Below the pieces are notes generated by a model, which searched no databases, had not been told where the DNA came from, and saw nothing but the letters and a program-made list of their open reading frames with translations. Positions 38,776 through 46,824 of a stretch of DNA of 64,000 bases are shown here, piece by piece; positions within the stretch are counted from its first letter, which is position 1; each line of letters begins with the position of its first letter. The stretch spans positions 4,526,001 to 4,590,000 of the forward strand of contig NZ_CP018863.1 in the NCBI RefSeq assembly GCF_002849715.1, read 5' to 3'. The translations under genes and the position numbers were made by a program. This stretch comes from Arthrobacter crystallopoietes (GTDB taxonomy: Bacteria > Actinomycetota > Actinomycetes > Actinomycetales > Micrococcaceae).

Positions 38776-39297
38776 ATGACGGACGAGTTAAAAATCGACA
38801 CAGTCATCATCCACTTTGAGGGCAAGTCCATCCCGGCAGTAGTGAGGGACGGCGCCGTCCTCCTGCCCAAAAGCCTTGCATCTCCTGCTCCCCGTGTCAG
38901 GTCCTACAGAATACTGGGGCTAACAGGTTCCCCACGGGACCTGCGGATACGGTCCGTAAAACCATCAGCATCCTATTCGACTGCAGCCGTTGCCAAGCGG
39001 GTCATCGACGTCCTGGGCAACAACACCGTGGCGGCGCTGCTCGGTGTCAATCAGGACCGCCCTGGTCGCTGGGCTTCGAGCAAGGCCGAGCCGACGGAGG
39101 AAAACCGAATGCAGCTGGCAGACCTGGACGCTTTCACAGGTCACCTGCTGGCGACTTTCACACCCGAGCAGGCCGTCCTCTGGCTCGAAGGCCACGACCC
39201 GCACTTAGGCGCCCGACCGCTTGATGTGTACCGGCTGGAAGGTGCGGCGCCGGTAATCCAAGCCATGAAGGCCCATGAGCAAGGAGCATTCGCCTAG
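38776..39297 (+). CDS. Xre/ParS-MbcA-type antitoxin of a RES toxin
   Basis: This 173-residue protein has a central Xre-like helix-turn-helix (about 72-105, ending LGVNQDRPGRWASSKAEP). Its C-terminal toxin-binding domain carries WLEGHDPHLGARPLDVY (about 136-152). An extra 60-residue N-terminal segment is longer than in many relatives. The antitoxin blocks the RES active site and binds its own operator, the palindrome immediately before its start. Its stop overlaps the toxin start by one base. Confidence 0.9.
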   Translation: MTDELKIDTVIIHFEGKSIPAVVRDGAVLLPKSLASPAPRVRSYRILGLTGSPRDLRIRSVKPSASYSTAAVAKRVIDVLGNNTVAALLGVNQDRPGRWASSKAEPTEENRMQLADLDAFTGHLLATFTPEQAVLWLEGHDPHLGARPLDVYRLEGAAPVIQAMKAHEQGAFA

Positions 39298-39875
39298 TGC
39301 AGTTTTGGCGCGTCTTCAATTGGAACCCGGAAGCCAGGACGCCACAGAAAAATGGACACCCACTCTATGTCTGGCCTTATCAGGGAAATGGGCGGGTCGA
39401 TGACCCGGAACACGACTATCTCGTCCTGTATGTCGCCGACTCCCCTGAAGGTGCGGCGGCGGAAGCCTTCGGCCACTATGTCCGTTGGACACAGGCGGTT
39501 CTTGACGTCCCGCCTGGAGCGCCTGCCGGCAGCATCAAAGCGCTAGCCCACTACGAGGGTGAACCCGCAGTCCTGGACCTTGACGATCCCTACAACCTGC
39601 AGGACTGGGGGCTGCGCCCAAGCCAGGTCGTTCAACGTGACCGGCCGTCCACCCAGCGCTGGGCGCGGGCCATCTATGATGCCGGAGACCACAAGGGAGT
39701 CTCCTGGTGGTCTTACTATGAACCGCGCTGGGCCAGCATCGGACTCTGGGACATCACCGGACTGGAGTTGGCCGCCGAACCTCAGCCCCTGACATTGAAC
39801 CACGCAGCCGTTCTTGGAGCTGCTGAAGCGATTCGCCGCATCGTCGAGCGCCCGCCAGCACGCGACCAAAGGTGA
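39297..39875 (+). CDS. RES-domain toxin
   Basis: This 192-residue RES protein is the toxin of the pair. RES toxins are ADP-ribosyltransferase-like enzymes that deplete or use NAD+. The family Arg in FWRVFNW (residue 5), the aromatic/Asp segment and the Glu in AAAEAFGHY (about 59) are visible, with YLVLYVADSPE before it. GTG at 39297 overlaps the antitoxin stop. The pair is a complete type II toxin-antitoxin module and may stabilise the element or act against phage. Confidence 0.9.
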   Translation: MQFWRVFNWNPEARTPQKNGHPLYVWPYQGNGRVDDPEHDYLVLYVADSPEGAAAEAFGHYVRWTQAVLDVPPGAPAGSIKALAHYEGEPAVLDLDDPYNLQDWGLRPSQVVQRDRPSTQRWARAIYDAGDHKGVSWWSYYEPRWASIGLWDITGLELAAEPQPLTLNHAAVLGAAEAIRRIVERPPARDQR

Positions 39876-40015
39876 GGGGACAGGCGGAGAACCATAGCGG
39901 CCAGTGCATACTGCCATTGTTGATACTCATCCCGCTCCCGGCCGGGAGCATAGGTTGACCCGCGAAGTAGGTGAAGAATGGCCTACGCTCATTCCTGTGA
40001 AGAAAGTCCCGAGCC

Positions 40016-41278
40016 ATGAGTAGTCCCGCACACGAATTGACCCTGCTTGTCGACGCACCCGACGGATTGATGGTCCGCCGCGTACCCAACGCTTCGTTGC
40101 TTTCAACGGATGAGGAGCTGGGCCCGGCCGCGGAAAGTTCGACCCGCGATTCCGCCGCCAAGTGGGGTCTGCCCGACTTCGTTTTCCTCCCGGAGCAACA
40201 ACGGCAAGGGTCCGGGGTCCGGGAGCGCGGCGACGGCCTCGTCATCGCCGACGGCATCGCCGCGCTCATACAGGTAAAAGCGAGAAACGCCGTTCCCGGC
40301 TCGGCTGAACGAGAAGCAAGCTGGCTTACCAGCAACATCAACAAAGCCACCAAACAGGCCAAAGGCAGTATCCGCCATCTTGCACACCGCCGGGAGAAAC
40401 TGACCAGTGCCAGAGGACGGCGGGTCGAGATCGACGGTGCCCTGTACAGCTGGATCGCGGTCGTCATTGTCGAACACCCGCAGCCGCCAGCAGATTTCAC
40501 CCCTTCCTTAGAGGAGGCCGGCAGTGTGCCATGCGTGGTTCTTCTCCGGCGGGACTGGGAGTTCCTCTTCGATCACCTTCGTTCCACCCGGGCCGTCCTT
40601 CACTACATTTCCCGTGTCGCCGGCGAAGAGCAGGAGCTTGGCGGTGAACCTGCCCGCTACACACAAGCCGCATTGGCAGATGCTGATGCACAGCCGAAAG
40701 AATTGCCGGACGGATTGCGGCGTCTGGCCGGTCCCGCCCAGGTAGCACCGGTATATTCTGCGCCGCTGGCGCCGCTGGAACCGGCAGATGATAGCTCGAT
40801 GCTGTTCCGGATCATCCTGGAAGATGTGGCCAACACCCACATCGGTGAGGACTCGGAAAGCGACCGCCTCGAGCTGCTGACTGCCCTGGATACGCTGCCT
40901 GCCTCCTACCGCCCGGAACTGGGTGCGGCGCTCCTCAAGTTCATGCAATCCGTGGCTCAGCACAGGGGCGATAAAGTCCGTTCGGAATCCCGGGTATTCA
41001 TTCCTTACCCGGGAGACCAGGTCCCGATGGTATTCATGGTGGCCTCCGCCCACTTTTCCAGAGCACAGCCGCTGCTTTCCATGAGAACCCAACTGCTCCA
41101 CCACGAATACTGGAGCAGCCTGCAGGAAAGCCCGGGCTCAACTGTTGGGGTCATGCTTACCCCGTCCCATCAGAAGAACCGGGCTTGGGATACCTCCACA
41201 ATCTGGCTCAAAGGCCCGACCGGGCTTACTCAGGAAGATGCCCGGGAACTTCGAAAACACATAACAGGCCGCATCTGA
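40016..41278 (+). CDS. Protein with PD-(D/E)xK-nuclease-like N-terminus
   Basis: This 420-residue soluble protein has an N-terminal segment GLPDFVFLPEQ ... ADGIAALIQVKARN (about 51-92). It fits the D ... (Q/E)xK core of restriction-type nucleases, with Q in place of the usual E. A helical stretch with many Lys/Arg follows (about 105-140). The C-terminal half (about 265-420) is mixed and not recognised. The ATG at 40016 is close to the end of the RES toxin gene (140 bp) on the same strand. A role in DNA targeting or defence is inferred from fold and neighbourhood only. Confidence 0.7.
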   Translation: MSSPAHELTLLVDAPDGLMVRRVPNASLLSTDEELGPAAESSTRDSAAKWGLPDFVFLPEQQRQGSGVRERGDGLVIADGIAALIQVKARNAVPGSAEREASWLTSNINKATKQAKGSIRHLAHRREKLTSARGRRVEIDGALYSWIAVVIVEHPQPPADFTPSLEEAGSVPCVVLLRRDWEFLFDHLRSTRAVLHYISRVAGEEQELGGEPARYTQAALADADAQPKELPDGLRRLAGPAQVAPVYSAPLAPLEPADDSSMLFRIILEDVANTHIGEDSESDRLELLTALDTLPASYRPELGAALLKFMQSVAQHRGDKVRSESRVFIPYPGDQVPMVFMVASAHFSRAQPLLSMRTQLLHHEYWSSLQESPGSTVGVMLTPSHQKNRAWDTSTIWLKGPTGLTQEDARELRKHITGRI

Positions 41279-41280
41279 GA

Positions 41281-41327
41281 CCGGGAAGTGCACCTATACA
41301 GTCTGCCTTTTGCGGTGCACTTCCCGG
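41281..41327 (+). terminator. Hairpin terminator
   Basis: A 14-bp perfect stem (CCGGGAAGTGCACC and its complement) around a 19-base loop follows the nuclease-like gene by two bases. Confidence 0.65.
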
Positions 41328-41701
41328 ATCTTCTCCAGCTAGAGGTCGGGGCAGCTCGAACTTCCGAAGGATACGGTGCGCCAGATATGTAGCATTTTCA
41401 ACTCTGGAAGTAATGTGGCAAATGCGTCCCTATTCTTCCAATGTTGCATATGAAGCTCGCCTGCGTGCTGAGATCGTCGCGTCAGGGTCCCCGCTGTGCT
41501 GAGAGCCGCAGGCTTGCCGGCGGGACTCCGCAAGAAACCGGGCCAGGTGAACGGCAACGGGTATTTTCAGTTTCCGGGGCAACCTTGTGTAGTGGATCCG
41601 TTTCGACCTTGATCCCCAACTCGGAAGGCGCATCCGGTCTCGCTGGGGCCAGGGCGTGGTCCATACGATGCTTAGCAGTGCTGCTCCGATACGGTGAGAG
41701 C
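41328..41701. other. Intergenic stretch
   Basis: These ~370 bases show no gene I can support. A short plus frame (MRPYSSNVAYEARLRAEIVA, ending near 41502) looks protein-like but is too short to assign. Confidence 0.4.
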
Positions 41702-42162
41702 ATGGCTGAAATATTGAATGACTTAGCCGTCGTAGAGTGGATCGGTCTTATCTCGCTTGCCGTGGCTGTGTTCCTTGGTATTCCCGGCCTCATTCTGGCT
41801 TGGTTGGCCCACAAGCGTGAACGCGACACGGACCCATGGAAGCTGACGAAGCTGAACACCGACGTTTGGGAGTTGGAGCGGCGTCAGAAAATGCCGGTCT
41901 GGATTACGCACCTGCTCAACTTTTCCGGTGCCGAAGTACAAGTGCTGAACGGCGCGGGCGCTCCGGTGTTTCCGTACGAACGCGGCAAAAAAGTATCCCT
42001 CCTATCTCTCCTTCCATACCCGGCACGCAACTTACCGTCTTTTACAGGCCGGTCACGAGGAAAGAGCGCGTGGACGACCTCAACATAGCTCCTGAATACA
42101 ACACACCTGATGGCATGGACTCAGAAGCCGGAATCGAGTTTTGGAGCGCCAGTGTCTACTGA
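41702..42162 (+). pseudogene. Single-pass membrane protein gene with a -1 frameshift at an A6 run
   Basis: Frame one starts at ATG 41702 (a transmembrane helix at about residues 13-36, then WKLTKLNTDVWELERRQK, and FPYERGKK). At the run AAAAAA near 41986 the sensible sequence moves to the -1 frame and continues SIPPISPSIPGTQLTVFYRPVT, ending EFWSASVY at 42162. Read as one protein it would have about 153 residues. It may be a disrupted gene, a sequencing indel, or slippage at the A run. The family is not recognised. Confidence 0.65.
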
Positions 42163-42231
42163 GGGCATTGGCCGTGAGGTGGCCGGGCAGCAGAGCGGTT
42201 GTTACATAAAACCTAACGTAGATTATGTTCT

Positions 42232-42825
42232 ATGAAACCTACGGCGTCAGGAATCATGCCCCTTCTACGTTCCGAAACCCAAGGCAGGCTGCTGGCGGAA
42301 CTCTTTCTCCATCCGGATAGGGAGTACTCCCTTCGTTCCTTGGCGAAAGGCGTAGGCGTCAGCCCTCCCACCATCCAGCGGGACGTTGATCGGCTGGTGA
42401 AGGCCGCATTTCTGCATGAGAAAAGGGTAGGCAATAGCCGCCTTGTCCGGGCTGCAATAGATCACCCGGTTTTTCAGCAGCTCGCCGACATTGCCCTTTT
42501 CGGCTACGGACCGCTGGCTATCCTGCCGGACATACTCAGTCGGATTTCAGGGATCTCTGATGCGTTCATCTTCGGCTCCTGGGCGGCGCGGTACTCGGGC
42601 CAGGCTGTCGGCCACGTGGGCGACCTCGACGTAGCGGTCATCGGCCACCCGCCCCGGCGCGACCTTTTTCAGGCCGCCGAGCAGGCCAGCCGGCGGTTGA
42701 AGATCGAGACCAACATCCAGCGTATTGGTCCGGAGCAGTGGGAAGACGAGAAAGATCCGTTCGTTGCCTCCATCAGGTCATCCCCCAGACTTCAAATCCG
42801 ACTATTCGAAGAGGAAGCCCCATGA
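42232..42825 (+). CDS. HTH-nucleotidyltransferase regulator (MNT-type)
   Basis: This 197-residue protein has an ArsR-like winged helix-turn-helix (about 15-75, SLRSLAKGVGVSPPTIQRDVDRL) fused to a minimal nucleotidyltransferase domain with FIFGSWAARYSG (about 112-123) and the metal pair in GDLDVAVIG (about 129-137). MNT domains are often antitoxins that AMPylate HEPN toxins. Its stop overlaps an ATG that opens only eight codons (42822-42848), so a coupled partner may have been lost. Confidence 0.85.
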   Translation: MKPTASGIMPLLRSETQGRLLAELFLHPDREYSLRSLAKGVGVSPPTIQRDVDRLVKAAFLHEKRVGNSRLVRAAIDHPVFQQLADIALFGYGPLAILPDILSRISGISDAFIFGSWAARYSGQAVGHVGDLDVAVIGHPPRRDLFQAAEQASRRLKIETNIQRIGPEQWEDEKDPFVASIRSSPRLQIRLFEEEAP

Positions 42826-43115
42826 TCAACAGGGCGCGAGGTCATTGACGATCCCGTCACTCAAAAAAACCGGGGTCGATGCCAAGAGGCCCCCGTCTGA
42901 TTCCCACTGAAAAGCCGGGCCGACAGCGGACAGGAATCGGAGTCTGTTCACCGTCCGGAGAAGACCGAGGGCCGTGCCCTGGGTGAGGCGGTCGGCGTCG
43001 CCGCCAAAGCACAACTGCCGGCTGCGCATCACCCGGTAAGCGGCTGGAACACCACGACAGGCCTGCCGTCTTCCTGTGCTCGGGTTATCCAAAGACCATC
43101 AGGCAACAATGGGGC
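42826..43115. other. Intergenic stretch with truncated coupled frame
   Basis: A frame beginning at ATG 42822, overlapping the previous stop, ends after eight codons. The remaining ~270 bases have no assignable gene and may be the eroded body of a partner gene. Confidence 0.4.
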
Positions 43116-43700
43116 ATGGTCAATTGGGAAGCACCTCCGAGGACGCCTAAGAGCAGGCTCGAACGGATAGCCGACCATTCCATTTGGTGGCTCCCGCTCG
43201 TCGCACTCATCCCGGCCAACATACTGATGCCCAATGCGGACCTACTGCCGCGACTGGCCGTCGGCTCCCTGATATTACTCATCGTCGGAGGCGTTATGGG
43301 CACCGAGGTGAGACGCCGCAGGACGGCCCGGCTCGCCAGGGATGCCGAGGACTACGGCATCATCGACTGCCTCATCCGGTATCCGAAAGCCATGCGGGGC
43401 TCGCTGCGTGAACGCTGGACGCCAGGATCAGCCGAGCTGAAGCATGGCACCATCGTTTTCCGCCCCAACAATTCCCTGGAGCCTTTCTGCACAGACCAAG
43501 CCGGAGCCCCCAAAATTGTTGAGGTGCGCTCGGTGCCCGAGCAGTTCGAGCTGCCGCGCGATGAACGCAAGGCGCTTCGCGGAAGCCAGGAGGTCATCCA
43601 GCTGGACACGGACAACGGAGTGGTCGAACTTGCGGCAGACACGATGAGCCTGGGCGCACTGATGAAGCACGTCTACCGCGGGGAAGCAGGTCAAGACTGA
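43116..43700 (+). CDS. Two-helix membrane protein with cytoplasmic domain
   Basis: This 194-residue protein has two adjacent membrane helices (about 22-40 and 45-65), a basic turn (EVRRRRTARLARDAED), and a C-terminal soluble domain of mixed strands and helices (LKHGTIVFRPNNSLE, EVRSVPEQFELP, VVELAADTMSLGALM). The domain has a PH-like rhythm, but I do not recognise a family. It is followed 31 bases later by another hypothetical gene on the same strand. Confidence 0.72.
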   Translation: MVNWEAPPRTPKSRLERIADHSIWWLPLVALIPANILMPNADLLPRLAVGSLILLIVGGVMGTEVRRRRTARLARDAEDYGIIDCLIRYPKAMRGSLRERWTPGSAELKHGTIVFRPNNSLEPFCTDQAGAPKIVEVRSVPEQFELPRDERKALRGSQEVIQLDTDNGVVELAADTMSLGALMKHVYRGEAGQD

Positions 43701-43731
43701 GGCAGGACTGGACGTCCGCCATAATGGCGGC

Positions 43732-44247
43732 ATGACCAACGTCCTGACCCTTGTAGAGCAGCGCGTGCCGATGACGGTGTGGAAACGACGGCTGCTCTTC
43801 TTTCGGCGGGCTGAAGAGTCCATCCAGGTTCACCTTGAGTTCGTGATCGACGGCAAACTGCTGCGCACCTGGATCCAGGAATGGGAAGCCGTGGACTGGC
43901 CACCGGAAGAGGTCTCCCTGCTTACGCCGGCCCGGCCGGACCTCGCCGTCGAACAGATCGACCGCCTTCTTGGCCGCCGGCCGCACCAGTACTGGAACCG
44001 CGGCTGGCTGTTGTTCTGCGCGGGCTGCTGGGACGAAGGCTGCGGCGGAGTGACCGCCGACATCCGACGCGGCAACGGAAAGGTCTTCTGGTCAGGCATC
44101 GGCTGGGACGACTCGCTCTCAGCCGAGACTTACCGGATCGAAAACGCTGTGGACTTCGTATTCGACGAAGCCGAGTACGACCGGGTTCTGCTGGCGGCCC
44201 GAGATCGGTTTGTTCCCGGATCATCAGGCGGACGCGTCAAAGATTGA
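43732..44247 (+). CDS. Hypothetical Trp-rich acidic protein
   Basis: This 171-residue soluble protein is rich in Trp and acidic residues and has CAGCWDEGCGG near 98. The order of strands (FVIDGKLLRTWIQEWE, WLLFCAGCW, KVFWSGIGWDD) is reminiscent of small immunity-type proteins, but no family is certain. A -10-like CATAAT lies seven to twelve bases before ATG 43732, so it may be leaderless. Its end overlaps by 11 bases the end of the convergent lipoprotein gene. Confidence 0.72.
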   Translation: MTNVLTLVEQRVPMTVWKRRLLFFRRAEESIQVHLEFVIDGKLLRTWIQEWEAVDWPPEEVSLLTPARPDLAVEQIDRLLGRRPHQYWNRGWLLFCAGCWDEGCGGVTADIRRGNGKVFWSGIGWDDSLSAETYRIENAVDFVFDEAEYDRVLLAARDRFVPGSSGGRVKD

Positions 44248-44704
44248 GAACGACAGGGTCAGTCTCCATGGGGCCGCCCCAGCGTTCACTGCCTCCGACC
44301 CGGGTCCACTCGAGCGCTTGGTCTTCCTCGGCCAGGATCTTGCCATCGGATGACAGCGCACAGACGGTGACTGCAGACGGGACATCCATGTTGAATCCGA
44401 TCTCCCATGTGTCGTCATCAACCCGGGAGGAAAAGTAAGACGAGAGCTCCTCAGCTGCCTCTGGCTCAGTAACCATGCTCGGGGACGACTTTGGGACCGC
44501 CGTTTCGAAGGCGTCCGGTGCGCGCTGAATGGGCCGGGAGCAAACATCACCGGAGCACACCTCGACGAGGTGGACGCGCGAAGCATCCCCGGCCAGCTCC
44601 ACCGTCAGGCCGTTGGACCAGCCGATAGCTGGACACGCTTGCGGCATGCACCCGGTAAGTGATGCTGACAGCAGAGCGATGAGAGGTACTGCTCCCTTCC
44701 GCAT
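44237..44704 (-). CDS. Small lipoprotein of unknown function
   Basis: This 155-residue exported protein has the lipobox LTGC near residue 19. The mature part has four more Cys (CPAIGW, VEVCSGDVCSR, VCALSS) and looks beta-rich. No family is recognised. The ATG at 44704 starts 18 bases after the stop of the small membrane protein gene at 44723, so the two probably form an operon. Confidence 0.75.
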   Translation of the reverse strand: MRKGAVPLIALLSASLTGCMPQACPAIGWSNGLTVELAGDASRVHLVEVCSGDVCSRPIQRAPDAFETAVPKSSPSMVTEPEAAEELSSYFSSRVDDDTWEIGFNMDVPSAVTVCALSSDGKILAEEDQALEWTRVGGSERWGGPMETDPVVLNL

Positions 44705-44722
44705 GATACGCCGCCTCCGCGC

Positions 44723-45058
44723 TTACAGCGCGCCGGCCAGGACCCCGACGAGCCCTACTGCGACCAGAAGAGCGACGCCGCCGACGCCGATCTTCCATGT
44801 GGAAGAGCCCGGCCTCAAGATGCTCCAGCCGATCAGCACCGGCCCGGCAACAAGGATGATCGCCGCCCCCAGGAAAAGGGTGCCGGCCAACGCGTCGGGC
44901 TCCGAGCATTCAAGGACGCAGCCGCTGAAGCTGAACATCGCGACGAGGGCCAGCATGGCGGCTGGGTACCCGACGATGAGCCAGCCGAGCAGCACGGCCA
45001 GCACCGCCGAGATGATGCGGGTGCTCTTTTTGTTCGGGTCCAGGACGCCATTGGGCAT
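44723..45058 (-). CDS. Three-helix small membrane protein
   Basis: This 111-residue protein has helices at about 13-43, 57-80 and 87-110. A short loop with two Cys (SGCVLECSEPD) between the first two helices could form a disulfide outside. Family unknown; likely co-transcribed with the lipoprotein gene downstream and divergent from the lipoprotein gene at 45153. Confidence 0.72.
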   Translation of the reverse strand: MPNGVLDPNKKSTRIISAVLAVLLGWLIVGYPAAMLALVAMFSFSGCVLECSEPDALAGTLFLGAAIILVAGPVLIGWSILRPGSSTWKIGVGGVALLVAVGLVGVLAGAL

Positions 45059-45152
45059 GGCCGCAGTCTACGCGGTGCAGCTGTCGCGGCTGCTGATCAT
45101 AGGGCCGGCTTTGCCAGGCCCATGCTCCGACAATTCAGGTAGGCTGCGGGTC

Positions 45153-45602
45153 ATGGCCACTCGTCCGGCGCTCGGCGCCCTTACCGCATCCTTGATCTTT
45201 CTCCTGACCGCTTGCGGGTCCGCAGGAACCTCGCAGGAAGCAGCTCCCCCGGTCGAGCAGGATCCCAATGAGTGGGCGAAGCAGCAGTTCGGCGAAAAGC
45301 GCTGGGGTGCGCCCGGCGTTCACAGTGCGGCCGGCGGCATCGGGCCCGGCGCGGGAATGGACTTCACGCCCGGGAACGCAGGCTGGTACGACATCGGGAT
45401 GGCCTGCGAGGGAACCGACTCGATGACCGTGACGGTAACATCGGCGGACGGTGATCTCGGAACCGGCAACACGGACTGCGGCTCCGAGGTGACAACCACC
45501 ATGGAGCTTCCCGCCAGTCAGATCACCATCGCCGTCGAGGGCACGGAAACGCAGGGCCAATGGGCTATCGCCATCGCGCCCGCGGAAGCACCCAAGCCGT
45601 AA
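45153..45602 (+). CDS. Small Thr/Gly-rich lipoprotein
   Basis: This 149-residue lipoprotein (lipobox LTAC near residue 21) has a mature beta-rich domain with two Cys (GMACEGTD, NTDCGSEV) that probably pair. No enzyme motif is seen. A TAGGCT element eight to thirteen bases before ATG 45153 could be a -10 site for a leaderless transcript. It is convergent with the LuxR-type regulator gene. Confidence 0.75.
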   Translation: MATRPALGALTASLIFLLTACGSAGTSQEAAPPVEQDPNEWAKQQFGEKRWGAPGVHSAAGGIGPGAGMDFTPGNAGWYDIGMACEGTDSMTVTVTSADGDLGTGNTDCGSEVTTTMELPASQITIAVEGTETQGQWAIAIAPAEAPKP

Positions 45603-45639
45603 CACGGCGCTCTCATGAATTGGCCAGCCCCTGGTGCCG

Positions 45640-46281
45640 TCAGGCCAGCAGCTGCAGTCTTCGGGCAAAGGCTACTGCCTGCAGCTGGGAGTGCGCGCCG
45701 AGCTTGGCCAGGATTGATTTCACATAGCCCCGGCAGGTGTTCTGGGTGATGTTGAGTGCCCGGGCCGTGGTCGGCACGTCACTGCCTTCAGCCAGGAAAG
45801 TCAGCACTTGCCTCTCCCGACGGGTCAGCACGGGGATTTCCTCTGAGTTGACCGATCGGACCGCGGGCACCAGCAGGGAAGGATGAACTGTCATTGCTCC
45901 CGGACGGGCACTGCGGATCGCGTCCAGCAACCCGCCCAGCGATCCGCTCATCGGGAGCAGCCCGCTGACCCCTGCCTCCACGGCACGAGACAGGACGTCA
46001 CGGCCAGGGCCTGTTGTCAGTAAAATTATTCTCGCTGAAGGAACAACAGCGAGGATCCGCTCGGCTGCATCAAGTCCATCTCCGTCGGGAAGCGTACCGT
46101 CCACGACAACGGCGTCCGGAGCAGCCCCGGCACACAACGCAACAGCGCTCTCGACAGTCACTGCGAACCCTGCGGGGTTCAGATCCGTCTGACCGCCGAC
46201 CGCTTGGCAGAGCAGCTCCGCGAACATTGTTTGGCCGCTGACCATTACGACATCCGAAACTGCATTCCCCTGAGCGCTCAT
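45640..46281 (-). CDS. NarL/LuxR-type response regulator
   Basis: This 213-residue regulator has an N-terminal receiver domain (VVVDGTLPDGDGLDAAERI carries the phospho-acceptor-type Asp) and a C-terminal LuxR helix-turn-helix (LTRRERQVLTFLAEGSDVPTTARALNIT). The receiver lacks an obvious acidic pair at the start (VSDVVMVSG), so phosphorylation may be altered. The start at ATG 46281 has AGGACAG upstream; a GTG 36 bases earlier is possible. No sensor kinase is adjacent, so it is an orphan here. Confidence 0.88.
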   Translation of the reverse strand: MSAQGNAVSDVVMVSGQTMFAELLCQAVGGQTDLNPAGFAVTVESAVALCAGAAPDAVVVDGTLPDGDGLDAAERILAVVPSARIILLTTGPGRDVLSRAVEAGVSGLLPMSGSLGGLLDAIRSARPGAMTVHPSLLVPAVRSVNSEEIPVLTRRERQVLTFLAEGSDVPTTARALNITQNTCRGYVKSILAKLGAHSQLQAVAFARRLQLLA

Positions 46282-46435
46282 TACGACTGTCCTGTCCCCG
46301 ACAACGACCTCGCTCACGGCTTCACCGCCGTATTTACGTGACCCTGCTTCTTCTGCAGCAGAGCATCAGTATGGCTCCCCCAGCGCTGGACCCTTGCCTG
46401 CTTTTCCTCAAAATCTGCTCAAGAATCCTGTCTGC

Positions 46436-46621
46436 TTAGATGCCGAAGAGCTGCGCCGCTCCGACGAGTGCGAGAAGCATCCCGACCAGGCTCAGAGTCA
46501 GAAAGACAGTCCGCACGTGCCCGAAGGGCTCGCCCGCCCGGCGTGGCCGCGCGTACCGGTACATGATGGTCGGAAGTCCCAGGATCAGTCCGACCACGAT
46601 GAGCACTACCGACAGCTGCAT
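46436..46621 (-). CDS. Two-helix small membrane protein
   Basis: This 61-residue protein has hydrophobic helices at about 3-20 and 40-60 joined by a basic loop (RYARPRRAGEPFGHVR). Composition and codon use look genuine. Function unknown. Confidence 0.65.
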   Translation of the reverse strand: MQLSVVLIVVGLILGLPTIMYRYARPRRAGEPFGHVRTVFLTLSLVGMLLALVGAAQLFGI

Positions 46622-46824
46622 GCGCCAAGACTAGGACAAGCCCCGGACCAATGGGCGTGTTCGAGGCCAGAAGGCGTGAGTCGACTTGCTGGCCGTACCC
46701 GAGCGCTGCATGGCGTCGACGGCATTCTTATCGGGTGAGTACTAGCCTTGGTGGTTCATGGCCGAGATGCCCATCAGTCGACCGGCCCGTGCCACAAAAG
46801 GCCGCGCCAAGAAAGAGCCCACCA

